This document shows positions 1-7,428 of a stretch of DNA of 46,174 bases, piece after piece. The stretch is taken from IMG/VR virus record IMGVR_UViG_3300018083_000012, positions 1-46,174 of that record; one strand, given 5' to 3'. Position 1 is the stretch's first letter; each line of letters starts with the position of its first letter. Both the position numbers and the translations under genes were made by a program. The notes beneath the pieces are model-generated. The model made no database searches, had not been told where the DNA came from, and worked only from the letters and a program-made list of their open reading frames with translations. The stretch is from a virus.

Positions 1-410
1 CCTTTTGTGTCTCCTCCGCTGCCTGTTCCATACCAAATCTGACTACCAAGCTTGAGCAGGGCTCCCTGCATGATGCCGTCGGCCTCTAGGGCGAGGGCGT
101 GTGCTTCTCCCTGGTCGTCTGCGGCCGCGATGGCGACGTCCATTTCGAGCTGGCCGTCAAAGTAGTAAGTCTGGACGAGTTTGTTCGCGTAGACGCTTTT
201 CTTGGGCTCGGTTCCTTCGTTCGGTAAGCGGAAGGCGGGCGAGGCCAGAGTGACGCGTTGGACGGTGGAGAAGCTTGTCCCGGAGATGGTCCTCATGGGG
301 AACATTTTCACTTCGGGGGCGATGTTGAGGTTCTCCTCGATCAATCCGACCGTGGTGTCCTGGCCGGACACTTTGGCGATGTCTAGGAGGGTAAGGTATG
401 CGTAGGCCAT
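1..410 (-). CDS. Major capsid protein, N-terminal part (gene crosses the circle join)
   Basis: Starts with ATG at 408-410 (MAYAYLTLLD) and reads off the left edge. Bases 1-123 recur at 46052-46174, and the frame continues without a break into 45529-46174, giving one protein of about 310 aa. It is called major capsid by position (after protease and scaffold, before a decoration-type gene) and by length, composition and general look, which fit an HK97-fold shell protein; the fold itself is inferred. Neither an RBS nor a TTGACT box is visible upstream, where the sequence is C-rich. It probably depends on transcription from the scaffold gene 34 bp upstream. Confidence 0.8.
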   Translation of the reverse strand, partial: MAYAYLTLLDIAKVSGQDTTVGLIEENLNIAPEVKMFPMRTISGTSFSTVQRVTLASPAFRLPNEGTEPKKSVYANKLVQTYYFDGQLEMDVAIAAADDQGEAHALALEADGIMQGALLKLGSQIWYGTGSGGDTK

Positions 411-443
411 TTGGGGTGGTGGTTAGGGTGTTGGGGCTGGGGC

Positions 444-899
444 TTAGTTTTTGGTTGCGAGCTGGGCGGCGATGGCGGCTTGCGCTTTTGCAAAGCCGGT
501 GAGTTCCGGTTTGGCCGGCGCGTTGGCTGCCGGGTTGGCGGGCTTCATCTCCAAAGCGGGGGCGCCTTGGCTGGCGACTATCGCGACGGACTTGGCGGCC
601 GCTGCGGTCTCGATCTGTGCGGGGACTAGCGCGAGCGCGGCGTTCAGCTCCGTGATCTGCGTGGTGTATTTGCTGACGGTCGCTTCGTGGACGGCCGCGG
701 CGACCGAGAGGGTGGCGATGCTGGCCTTGGCTGTGGCCAGGTCGGCTTGGGCTTGGGCTAGCTCGGTGCGGTTGGCTTCGGCGCTGGCTTCAAACTGCGC
801 GGGCATTTCCGCGAGTTCGGCGGTGATCGACGCGACTTGTGTTTCGAGGGCGGCGATGTGCGCGTTCGCCTTTACAACGTTGAAAAATGAGGTGGCCAT
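444..899 (-). CDS. Prohead scaffold-like coiled-coil protein (151 aa)
   Basis: An Ala/Glu/Gln-rich protein. Its first two thirds have heptad-like spacing with few Pro or Gly, as expected of a long coiled coil; a Pro/Ala-rich linker and a short helical tail ending QLATKN follow. It lies between the S49 prohead protease and the capsid gene, the position of the lambda Nu3 or gpO-type scaffold, which would assemble the procapsid and then be cleaved. Scaffold is inferred from position and composition, not from a sequence match. A TTGACT box (917-922) lies 17 nt upstream of the ATG, and there is no purine-rich RBS. Upstream is a family C repeat. Confidence 0.65.
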   Translation of the reverse strand: MATSFFNVVKANAHIAALETQVASITAELAEMPAQFEASAEANRTELAQAQADLATAKASIATLSVAAAVHEATVSKYTTQITELNAALALVPAQIETAAAAKSVAIVASQGAPALEMKPANPAANAPAKPELTGFAKAQAAIAAQLATKN

Positions 900-934
900 T
901 ATGAAGGCGGAAAAGAAGTCAACGGGACTGGGGG

Positions 935-972
935 AAAACGCTGAAACGCTGAAACGCTAAAAAGCTAAAAGG
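935..972 (+). repeat. Family C 8-bp tandem repeat (NGCTGAAA)
   Basis: Units ACGCTGAAACGCTGAAACGC then decayed GCTAAAA copies, upstream of the scaffold gene. Confidence 0.8.
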
Positions 973-1014
973 GGACGGCGTCGCTGGGACAGCTCGCCCT
1001 ACCTTCAGAGCAGG
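970..1014 (+). repeat. Family B repeat (GCTGGGACAGCTCGCCCTACC), partial
   Basis: Truncated 5' part; directly after a family C repeat and next to the protease stop. Confidence 0.7.
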
Positions 1015-1811
1015 TCTTCGATGTCGTCGACTAGGCTGTCGACGAAGCCGGCGATGATGGCGTCGGCTCCGGTGAAGACTTGGCCTTCGCAGGATTCGTC
1101 GGGGACGTTGCGGTTGGTCCGGACGGCGGTCTTGAATTGTTCGTGGATGGTGTCGACCTGGGCCTGGAACATCTTGCGCTCGTCGGTGGAAAGGGGGCGG
1201 AAGCTGGCGCCGGAAAGTTTGTATTTGCCGGCGCTGATCGCGTTGAATTTCACTCCCTCGTTTTCATACATGCGGCTCTTGTCCAAGAGGGCGAGGTAAA
1301 CTCCGACGGAGCCGACTTCGGCGCTTTCGGTGCAATAGAATTCTGATGCCTGGCTGGCGAGCCATAGGGCTCCGCTGCAGCACTCGCTGTCGGTGAAGCT
1401 CACGACGTGTTTGCTCTCGGCAAGGTTGGCGATGCGGCGGGCGGTCTCGGGGACGCCTGTGACGGTGCCTCCGGGGGAGCGGAAATCTAAAATGACTTTC
1501 TCGATGTTTGAATCGGCTTCGGCGACGGCCAGGGCGCTGTTGACGCTGTCCAGGTCGCAGCTCCCACTCATCATTTCCATTAGGGAAAGGTGCTTGCCGA
1601 TGATCCCGTAAATCGGGACGACCAGGGTGTGGGCGATGGTGTGTGGCTCCGCGGTTGGTGAATCGCCATCGATGAGGGCGTCCTGCGCGAATTCTCCGGA
1701 GAGCCGGCTGGCTAGGACGGATTCAATGGCCTGGAATTTGGCGTCGGTGATTACCCAGATTCCGCGGAGGACTTTGCTGAGGATGTGAGGGTAGTTGCTG
1801 GAGCTGGGCAT
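1005..1811 (-). CDS. S49 (SppA/ClpP-fold) prohead serine protease (268 aa)
   Basis: Lambda gpC-like peptidase of family S49, expected to cleave scaffold and capsid proteins during head maturation. Seen: a crotonase-like core with VILDFRSPGGTVTG (about 107-120), the nucleophile in CCSGALWLA (Ser146), GSVGVYLA (about 167-174), and AGKYKLSG, whose second Lys (198) fits the catalytic lysine of this Ser-Lys dyad family. The ATG at 1811 (MPSSSNY) is chosen over the in-frame TTG 21 nt upstream, because that TTG is part of the TTGACT box (1827-1832). The next gene is the scaffold, as in lambdoid head modules. Confidence 0.85.
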   Translation of the reverse strand: MPSSSNYPHILSKVLRGIWVITDAKFQAIESVLASRLSGEFAQDALIDGDSPTAEPHTIAHTLVVPIYGIIGKHLSLMEMMSGSCDLDSVNSALAVAEADSNIEKVILDFRSPGGTVTGVPETARRIANLAESKHVVSFTDSECCSGALWLASQASEFYCTESAEVGSVGVYLALLDKSRMYENEGVKFNAISAGKYKLSGASFRPLSTDERKMFQAQVDTIHEQFKTAVRTNRNVPDESCEGQVFTGADAIIAGFVDSLVDDIEDLL

Positions 1812-1826
1812 CGGGGATGCCCGACA

Positions 1827-1832
1827 AGTCAA
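1827..1832 (-). promoter_or_regulatory. TTGACT box, one of 17 (positions listed in Part 2)
   Basis: ATTGACT 15 nt before ATG 1811, with no Shine-Dalgarno between. Representative entry for the set. Confidence 0.6.
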
Positions 1833-1850
1833 TCGGATCAGCCCTAGGAA

Positions 1851-1900
1851 TGTTTCCGGCGAGGGCGCCGAAAACTACGCCCGAGGCGGGCGTGCTCCCC
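1851..1900 (+). repeat. Family A double-hairpin repeat
   Basis: Consensus core TTTCCGGCGAGGGCGCC followed by ACTACGCCCGAGGCGGGCG and TGCTCCCC. Both halves fold as stems. It lies between the LamG stop and the protease start. Confidence 0.85.
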
Positions 1901-2685
1901 TACCTACCGATTTGGAGGCCGTTCAGGCCGGCGTTGTAGGCTTCGGTGACTTCGGCGGTGGTTAGGATGCGGCTGTTCCAGAGGCAGACCTCGTCAATGG
2001 CGCCGTCGAAAAAGAACGTGTTGGCGGTCGCGCCGATGGTGAAGGCGCCTGTGCTGTTATGCACTCCGGTCGTGTGGGCGACGGTGTTCACTGTGCCGTC
2101 GTTGACCGAGATGCCGATCAGGTTGTTCGCGGCGTCGTGGAACACATAAACGAAATACCAGACGCCGGTGGTGGGCGTTCCGAAGCTGGTGGCCTCCCTG
2201 GTGACGCTGGCGAGGCCGTCGTCCGACACAATCCATTGAAGCTTGCCTGTCCCTGAATCGTAATGGACGCGCCAGGAGCGGTTCCCACTCGTGGTGCTCC
2301 AATGGGCCAAGGGAGTTTGACTCGATCCAATCGACGCAAATTTGATCCAGAGCGTTCGAGCGAAATCGTTGTTGGCGACCGAAATGTCCACGGAGTCGGT
2401 CTCGCTCAAGAATTCGCTGCTGGCGCTGGCAAACAAAGCGGCGTTGCCGACTTTGCCTGCGGCCTGGGAGACCGTCGCGTTGTCCTGCATCGCGTGCGGG
2501 GTGCCGGTCGGTTCCGAGTCGATCCGGGTGCCGGAGCCTTCCTCAAGCTGAAAGTAGGCGGTCAGGCCGACGTTGAGGGTCGAGGGGCTGCCGAAGGGGG
2601 AGATGATCGTCGCTGCGGCCGAGGCGGCGCTTACAAAAGCTAAAAAGCTAAAAAGCTGAAACGCTAAAAGGGGGATCCTGATCAT
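1900..2685 (-). CDS. Secreted LamG-like (concanavalin-type) surface or fibre protein (261 aa)
   Basis: A Sec signal peptide (MIRIPLLAFQLFSFLAFVSA) is followed by a single LamG/jelly-roll domain. The strands GLTAYFQLEEGSG, KVGNAALFASASSEFL and FFFDGAIDEVCLWNSRILTT, ending in AEVTEAYN, are the usual signature of Laminin_G_3 domains, which bind carbohydrates. Its ATG overlaps the stop of the 921-aa fibre gene (ATGA), so the two are translationally coupled. The signal peptide is encoded by a family C repeat (about 2636-2672), and the stop codon abuts a family A repeat. It may be an adhesin subunit of the virion or a protein exported by the host. The fold call is good; the biological role is inferred. 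Confidence 0.7.
   Translation of the reverse strand: MIRIPLLAFQLFSFLAFVSAASAAATIISPFGSPSTLNVGLTAYFQLEEGSGTRIDSEPTGTPHAMQDNATVSQAAGKVGNAALFASASSEFLSETDSVDISVANNDFARTLWIKFASIGSSQTPLAHWSTTSGNRSWRVHYDSGTGKLQWIVSDDGLASVTREATSFGTPTTGVWYFVYVFHDAANNLIGISVNDGTVNTVAHTTGVHNSTGAFTIGATANTFFFDGAIDEVCLWNSRILTTAEVTEAYNAGLNGLQIGR
2636..2672 (+). repeat. Family C repeat encoding a signal peptide
   Basis: AAGCTAAAAAGCTAAAAAGC then TGAAACGCTAAAAG. Read on the minus strand as LLAFQLFSFLAF of the LamG protein. Confidence 0.8.
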
Positions 2686-5447
2686 CGGTAGCCGATCAAA
2701 TAAACTTTGCCTCCGGCGGCGGTGCCGTCTCCGACTTGGGTGACGCTGAAGGTGATTTCGGCGTCGTCGGCGAGGGCGGTGTCGCTGATCACGGCGGGGG
2801 CGGCGGCGGTGGTGCTGGTCTTCTCGGTGTTGTCCAGGGTTAGGAGCGTGCTCAAGATGGTGGTGCCGGCTTCGAGGATGTCGATGGTGTAAGTCGGGCC
2901 AGTCGATTGCGCTGTTTTCAGCGAAGTGCGAACGGCGGTTAGGGTCATCGCATAGGGCATGCGGAAGGTGAATTTGGCCGTTCCGGTCGTGATGACGGTG
3001 GTCTCTCCGGAAATGGGGATGATCAGGGCCTCGACAATTCCCAGGGTGATGCGCTGCGCGGCGGCGGTGGTGTCGTCAATCAAAGCGCGGCCGGCGGCGG
3101 TCAAAGCGATTTCCTCGATGTCTCCGGCTCCGGAGGTGGAACGGCCGAGGACCTTGTCCGTGGCGCTGACGTTCTGAATCTTGGCGTAGGTGACGGCGTC
3201 GGCATCGATGCTGGCGGTGGGAACGGTGGCCAGAAGGGCCAGGGCGCCCAGGCCGAGGGTGGTGCGCTGGGCGGCGGCGTCGGCGTCATCGATGAGGGCG
3301 CGGCCGGCGGCGGTCATGGCGATTTCCTCGACGTCTCCGGCTCCGGAGGTGGAACGGCCAAGGACCTTGTCCGTGGCGCTGACGTTCTGAATCTTGGCGT
3401 AGGTGATCGCGTCGTTGTCCACGTTGGCGGTGGCGACCGTTGCCAAAAGAGCAACAGCTCCCAGGCCGAGGGTGGTGCGCTGGGCGGTGGCGCTCGCGTC
3501 GTCAATCAGGGCGCGGCCGGCGGCGGTAAGCGGGATTTCTTCGATGATGCCTGAGCCGGCTGTGGAACGTCCGAGGAGCATGTCCGTGGCGCTGACGTCC
3601 TGGATCCGGGCGTAGGTGACGGCGTCGTTGTCGATGTCTGCGGTGGCGATGGTGGTCTTGAGCGCGAGGGGGCCGAGGCCGAGGGTGGTGCGCTGGGCGG
3701 TGGCGTCGGCGTCGTCAACCAGGGCCCGGCCGGCGGCGGTCATGGCGATTTCTTCGACGTCGCCTGCGCCGGAGGTGGAACGGCCGAGGACTTTGTCCGT
3801 GGCGCTTACGTTCTGGATTTTGGCGTAGGTGACGGCATCGTTGTCGATGCTCGCAGTCGGAACGGTCGCAAGGAGGGCGAGTGCGCCCAACCCCAGTGTA
3901 GTCCGCTGGGCGGCGGCGTCGGCATCGTCAATCAAGGCGCGGCCGGCGCTGGTCAAAGCTATTTCCTCGATCACGCCGGCGCCGGAGGTGGAGCGGCCGA
4001 GGACTTTGTCCGTGGCGCTGACGTTCTGAATCTTGGCGTAGCTGACGGCGGCGGCGGTGATGTCCGAGGTGTCGACCGTCTTGGCGGCGGCGTCCTGGCT
4101 GCCGGCGGTGATGTGGGGAAAGCCGGTCCCGGTGGGGATCGTGCCGATTAAGCTCGCGATGGTGAGGGTGTTCGCGTTGCTGGTGAGCGTGATGTTCGCT
4201 CCGGCTTCAATCTGCCTGAAGGTCAGGTCCAGGGAGGACTTGGCCTTAAAAATCGGTTGGATCGTGGCGGAGCTCGTCCCGAGGTTCGAGCCGGTATTTA
4301 TTTCTCCGACGGCGCCGGTGGTGGCGATGACGAGGGCGGATCCGTTCGTGGAGAGGGCGATGTTGGCGCCGGCTTCCACATTGTGAGAAAGCGTCGGGTT
4401 ACCTGAAACTCCGCTTCCGTTTGAGACAGCCACTCCGATGCCAGCGGTGATTGTCCTGGCGCTGGCCGTTCCGGCGGCGGTGTGGGTGAGGAGTCCATCA
4501 GTCGAGTTGTTAGCCAGTGCCGCAAGGTCCGGATCATATCCTTGCACGTCCGTTCCAATCGCGAGGCCGAGGGTGGTGCGCTGCGCGGATGTAGTGGAAT
4601 CGTCAAGTAAGGCTCGGCCGACACTCGTAAGCGCAATTTCTTCAATGCTGCCTGCACCGGCCGTGGAACGTCCAAGAAGCTTATCGGTGGCGCTGATGTT
4701 TTGAATTTTCGCATAGGTGATGGCGGCGTCGGTGACGTCGGCGGTGTCGACCAGTTTGCTGGTCAGGTCTTCGACCGAGGAGGTGACGTGCCTGAAGCCG
4801 GTTCCGGTGGGCGGTGATCCGCCGGCGGCAGCGATGATTGTAATGTCCGAGGCGTTAGAAACAATCGTGATGTTGGCTCCGGCGACGATGCTGCGGAGCT
4901 GAAGATCAAAAGCTTCCTTCGCTTTGAATATTCCGTGGCCGTCTCCCACGTTGCTGGCGGTGTTGGTCTCGCCTGAAATAACGGCGGCGGCGACTTCGTC
5001 AACGTATCCCTTGGTGGCGGCGTGGTAGGTGTTGGTCGGGGCTCCGCTGAGTGTCAGGAAACCGGACATGGTGTCGCCGATCCGAAGGACGTAGCTGGGG
5101 AAAAGGCGGAAAACTGAGATCAGCTCGGTCAGGGGATAAATCTCGTCGTCATTGGGGACAGCGATGAGAAAGCTGTCCTGGGTGCGGCCGCCGACGGTGA
5201 CTCGGTAGTCTCCGGCCGTTAGGACGATCGAGAAGGCTCCCGAGCTGTCACTGGTCGCGGTCTGCTGGGTGGTGGTGACGATGATGTCCGAGCTGATGAC
5301 GGGGGTGCTTAACGGGGCGAAAACGATGCTGGTCACGCGGCCGGCTCCGGCGGCGCTCTGGACTGTGCCTGTGATCGTCGAGGCCTGGGCGGGCAGTAAA
5401 AGGGTCAGGAGGGTGAAAAAAGGGAGGGCGTGGCGTAGGAAAGGCAT
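2682..5447 (-). CDS. Tail-fibre-like protein with tandem 71-aa modules and a signal peptide (921 aa)
   Basis: Begins MPFLRHALPFFTLLTLLLPA, a clear Sec signal peptide. A carboxypeptidase-regulatory-like beta domain follows (ITGTVQSAAGAG to GDYRVTVGGR), then a shaft of about six modules with the phage-fibre motif GRSTSGAGDVEEIA / AGRAL(I/V)DDADA / QRTTLGLG. The C-terminal domain of about 100 aa, ending YLIGYR, is paralogous to that of the 268-aa gene at 6542-7348. The motif is common in phage tail fibres, so receptor binding is the likely role. ATG 5447 is preferred to the TTG inside the TTGACT box (5463-5468). ATGA overlap with the LamG gene. Confidence 0.75.
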   Translation of the reverse strand: MPFLRHALPFFTLLTLLLPAQASTITGTVQSAAGAGRVTSIVFAPLSTPVISSDIIVTTTQQTATSDSSGAFSIVLTAGDYRVTVGGRTQDSFLIAVPNDDEIYPLTELISVFRLFPSYVLRIGDTMSGFLTLSGAPTNTYHAATKGYVDEVAAAVISGETNTASNVGDGHGIFKAKEAFDLQLRSIVAGANITIVSNASDITIIAAAGGSPPTGTGFRHVTSSVEDLTSKLVDTADVTDAAITYAKIQNISATDKLLGRSTAGAGSIEEIALTSVGRALLDDSTTSAQRTTLGLAIGTDVQGYDPDLAALANNSTDGLLTHTAAGTASARTITAGIGVAVSNGSGVSGNPTLSHNVEAGANIALSTNGSALVIATTGAVGEINTGSNLGTSSATIQPIFKAKSSLDLTFRQIEAGANITLTSNANTLTIASLIGTIPTGTGFPHITAGSQDAAAKTVDTSDITAAAVSYAKIQNVSATDKVLGRSTSGAGVIEEIALTSAGRALIDDADAAAQRTTLGLGALALLATVPTASIDNDAVTYAKIQNVSATDKVLGRSTSGAGDVEEIAMTAAGRALVDDADATAQRTTLGLGPLALKTTIATADIDNDAVTYARIQDVSATDMLLGRSTAGSGIIEEIPLTAAGRALIDDASATAQRTTLGLGAVALLATVATANVDNDAITYAKIQNVSATDKVLGRSTSGAGDVEEIAMTAAGRALIDDADAAAQRTTLGLGALALLATVPTASIDADAVTYAKIQNVSATDKVLGRSTSGAGDIEEIALTAAGRALIDDTTAAAQRITLGIVEALIIPISGETTVITTGTAKFTFRMPYAMTLTAVRTSLKTAQSTGPTYTIDILEAGTTILSTLLTLDNTEKTSTTAAAPAVISDTALADDAEITFSVTQVGDGTAAGGKVYLIGYR
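3037..4050 (-). repeat. 213-bp tandem coding repeats of the fibre shaft
   Basis: Near-identical 213-bp units are visible. For example, the segment around gttctgaatcttggcgtagg recurs at about 3173, 3386, 3599, 3812 and 4025. Each unit encodes 71 aa. The repeats are diverged enough to count, but they could promote copy-number change or assembly collapse. Confidence 0.85.
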
Positions 5448-5486
5448 CGCGGATGCCGTGGAAGTCAATCGATTGAGACCTAGGAA

Positions 5487-5537
5487 TGTTTCCGGCGAGG
5501 GCGCCGAAAACTACGCCCGAGGCGGGCGTGCTCCCCC
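5487..5537 (+). repeat. Family A double-hairpin repeat
   Basis: Same orientation and sequence as the copy at 1851, between the beta-helix stop and the 921-aa fibre start. Confidence 0.85.
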
Positions 5538-5540
5538 AAA

Positions 5541-6545
5541 CTAAACTTCGTCGGCGCCGATGTCCCAGGAGCCGGATCGGGTGGCTCCGTCGATGTCGTC
5601 GAGGTAGAGGCCGGCGCCGGGGTTGGTCACGCCGAAATCTTTTGCTCCGGCGTCGGCGGCATCGAGGTGGAAGTTCTTCCCGGCGGCGTCGACAAAGGTG
5701 AAGGTTTGGCTGATCCGCTTGTGCGTGCCTTTGGCGCTGGTGTCGAAGCTCGCGTTGTAGTCCGACAATCCTCCGCCGGTTCCGACGCTGAGAAAGTTCT
5801 CGATGGTCCCGGTGCTGGCTCCGAGGCAATTGTAGCAGACCATCGTGTCTTCGAAGTCGGCCTCGGTCGTTCCGTGGGCGGTGCAGTTGTAATGGGTTAC
5901 GATGCCGTCCACGGCGGTGGCAAAGCCGACGGTCAGGTCGTAGGACAAACAATTCCAGATTTTGACGGTTCCGCCGGCGGTCTCCGCAAAGGGGCTGTTG
6001 TAGTGGCCAAAAGATTTGTCTGTGCCGCTGTGGATCCCTTTGGCGATGGAATTGGCGACTCGGCAGTCGCAGTCGGTCAGGCCGGTTCCGACGTTCTGCG
6101 TGGAGAGGCGGTAGCCGATATATTGGGCGCCGGTGCTCGTGTTGGTCGTGAGCTGGACTTGGAGATTCTTGATCCGGACGTGGCCTGGGTTGTTGTTGTA
6201 GATGGCGCTGTCGTTGGTTACTTCGATTCTGTAGGCGCTGGTATTCCAGAGGCCGGTCGTGTTGTCTCCGCGGATCTCCAAATAGTTCGCGGCGGTGGTG
6301 CTGACGCTGTCCCAGTGGGCTTGCTTGCAGCTCAAGATGTCGGCGGCGGTGCCTGAGCACAAAATCAAACGGGGCGAGGAAACGTCCAGGCCGGCGTGCG
6401 TGATGGCCTCGCGCAAGCTCGCGAAGGCGCGGGTGGCTCCGGTGGTGAGGTTGGTCGTTCCGTCTCCGCCGGTGGAGGCGGCGGTGTTGACGTAGAAGGT
6501 GGCTCCGACGAATGCGGGGGTGAATCGGTAGGGGCTTATGATCAT
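5541..6545 (-). CDS. Right-handed beta-helix surface or fibre protein (334 aa)
   Basis: Contains stacked short beta-strand turns rich in Asn, Thr and Gly (RIEVTNDSAIYNNN, HVRIKNLQVQL, VKIWNCLSYDL) and ends with GSWDIGADEV. That ending is typical of parallel beta-helix proteins of the choice-of-anchor/PbH1 kind. ATG 6545 (MIISPYRFTP) overlaps the upstream stop as ATGA, so translation is coupled to the 268-aa fibre gene. No signal peptide is visible. A family A repeat lies directly after the stop. By analogy it may be a tailspike or an adhesin partner of the upstream protein. No catalytic residues can be assigned. Confidence 0.65.
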   Translation of the reverse strand: MIISPYRFTPAFVGATFYVNTAASTGGDGTTNLTTGATRAFASLREAITHAGLDVSSPRLILCSGTAADILSCKQAHWDSVSTTAANYLEIRGDNTTGLWNTSAYRIEVTNDSAIYNNNPGHVRIKNLQVQLTTNTSTGAQYIGYRLSTQNVGTGLTDCDCRVANSIAKGIHSGTDKSFGHYNSPFAETAGGTVKIWNCLSYDLTVGFATAVDGIVTHYNCTAHGTTEADFEDTMVCYNCLGASTGTIENFLSVGTGGGLSDYNASFDTSAKGTHKRISQTFTFVDAAGKNFHLDAADAGAKDFGVTNPGAGLYLDDIDGATRSGSWDIGADEV

Positions 6546-7348
6546 CGGTATCCTTTGATCCAAAGTTTCAGGCCGGCTCCGGCGACGGAGCTGCCGACTT
6601 GGTCAAAGTTCACGGAGAGCACTGCGTCGTCGGCGATGGCGGGGTCGCTGATGACGTAGGGCGTCGCGGCGGTGGTCGAGGTGGATTCGCTCGCGTCAAC
6701 CATCACGCGGGTCGAGAGGACGGTGGTTCCGCTTTCCTTCAGGTCGACCAGAATTGTCGAGCCGGTGGGCGCGGTGTTCACTCCGACTCGAAGGTCGGTC
6801 AGGGTGAAGGCGTAAGGGGCGCGGAATTGGACCTTGGCGGTGCCGGTCGTGATCGCGGTCGTCTCGTCGCTCGCGGCGATGCACCATTCAACGGGCAGGC
6901 CGGTGCTGGATTGTCGGTCCAGGGTGGTGGTCTGGTTCGCGGTGAAGGTCTTACCGTCGGCAATGGTGACGGTGGCGCTGGTGGCCGGCGCGGTGAAGGC
7001 GACCTTGTTGGCGCTGGTGAACGAGGCGACTCCGAGCGTGGGTGTGACTAGCGTGGGGCTCGTCGCAAACACCAGGACTCCGCTGCCTGTCTCGTCTCCC
7101 ACAATGGCTTTAATCTCCGCGGAAGTGTCGATGTCGGTGGAGGCCAGGCCGGCGGCGATGGCGGGGATGTTGTTTGAAACGAAATTAAGGATTTGCCAGC
7201 CGTAGTATTTGAATTGCGCTTCGCGGGCGTTCTCGACGGGGAACATATCGCCCACGGCCAGGGCGGTCGTGGTGGGCAAATCGCGGATGGCTTGGGCCTG
7301 GACGCTGAGCGCGGCCAGGGTGAAAAGGAGGGAAAGGATTTTTGACAT
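6542..7348 (-). CDS. Short tail-fibre-like protein with signal peptide (268 aa)
   Basis: Starts MSKILSLLFTLAALSVQAQA, a Sec signal peptide, followed by RDLPTTTALAVGDMFPVENA and a fibre-like middle (ATSPTLVTPTLGVASFTSAN, a pattern common in phage fibres). The last 100 residues (ITTGTAKVQFRAPYAFTLTD to LWIKGYR) align by eye with the end of the 921-aa fibre (ITTGTAKFTFRMPYAMTLTA to YLIGYR), so this is a shared terminal domain. A TTGACT box (7365-7370) lies 16 nt before the ATG. Its stop overlaps the beta-helix gene. Probably part of a two-gene adhesin cassette. Confidence 0.7.
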   Translation of the reverse strand: MSKILSLLFTLAALSVQAQAIRDLPTTTALAVGDMFPVENAREAQFKYYGWQILNFVSNNIPAIAAGLASTDIDTSAEIKAIVGDETGSGVLVFATSPTLVTPTLGVASFTSANKVAFTAPATSATVTIADGKTFTANQTTTLDRQSSTGLPVEWCIAASDETTAITTGTAKVQFRAPYAFTLTDLRVGVNTAPTGSTILVDLKESGTTVLSTRVMVDASESTSTTAATPYVISDPAIADDAVLSVNFDQVGSSVAGAGLKLWIKGYR

Positions 7349-7384
7349 TCGAGGACGGTCTCGAAGTCAATGGGGGCTGCTGGC

Positions 7385-7422
7385 TTCGGCGGCGGCGGGC
7401 TGGGACAGCTCGCCCTACCTTT
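7385..7422 (+). repeat. Family B repeat
   Basis: Contains GGCGGCGGGCTGGGACAGCT then CGCCCTACC, between the portal stop and the 268-aa fibre start. Confidence 0.8.
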
Positions 7423-7428
7423 CTGAAA

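Noticed and set aside
451-960. Long plus-strand ORF (169 aa) antisense to the scaffold gene
   Set aside because: The minus-strand frame has coiled-coil character, a TTGACT box and the expected order; the plus frame is a GC-rich shadow with Ala/Ser bias.
2682-5447. Diversity-generating retroelement target fibre
   Set aside because: Repeated fibre modules are present, but there is no reverse transcriptase and no template/variable repeat pair with adenine-specific differences.
5248-6360. A 370-aa minus-strand ORF
   Set aside because: Arg/His-rich alternate frame across the fibre start and the beta-helix gene, which are far more protein-like.
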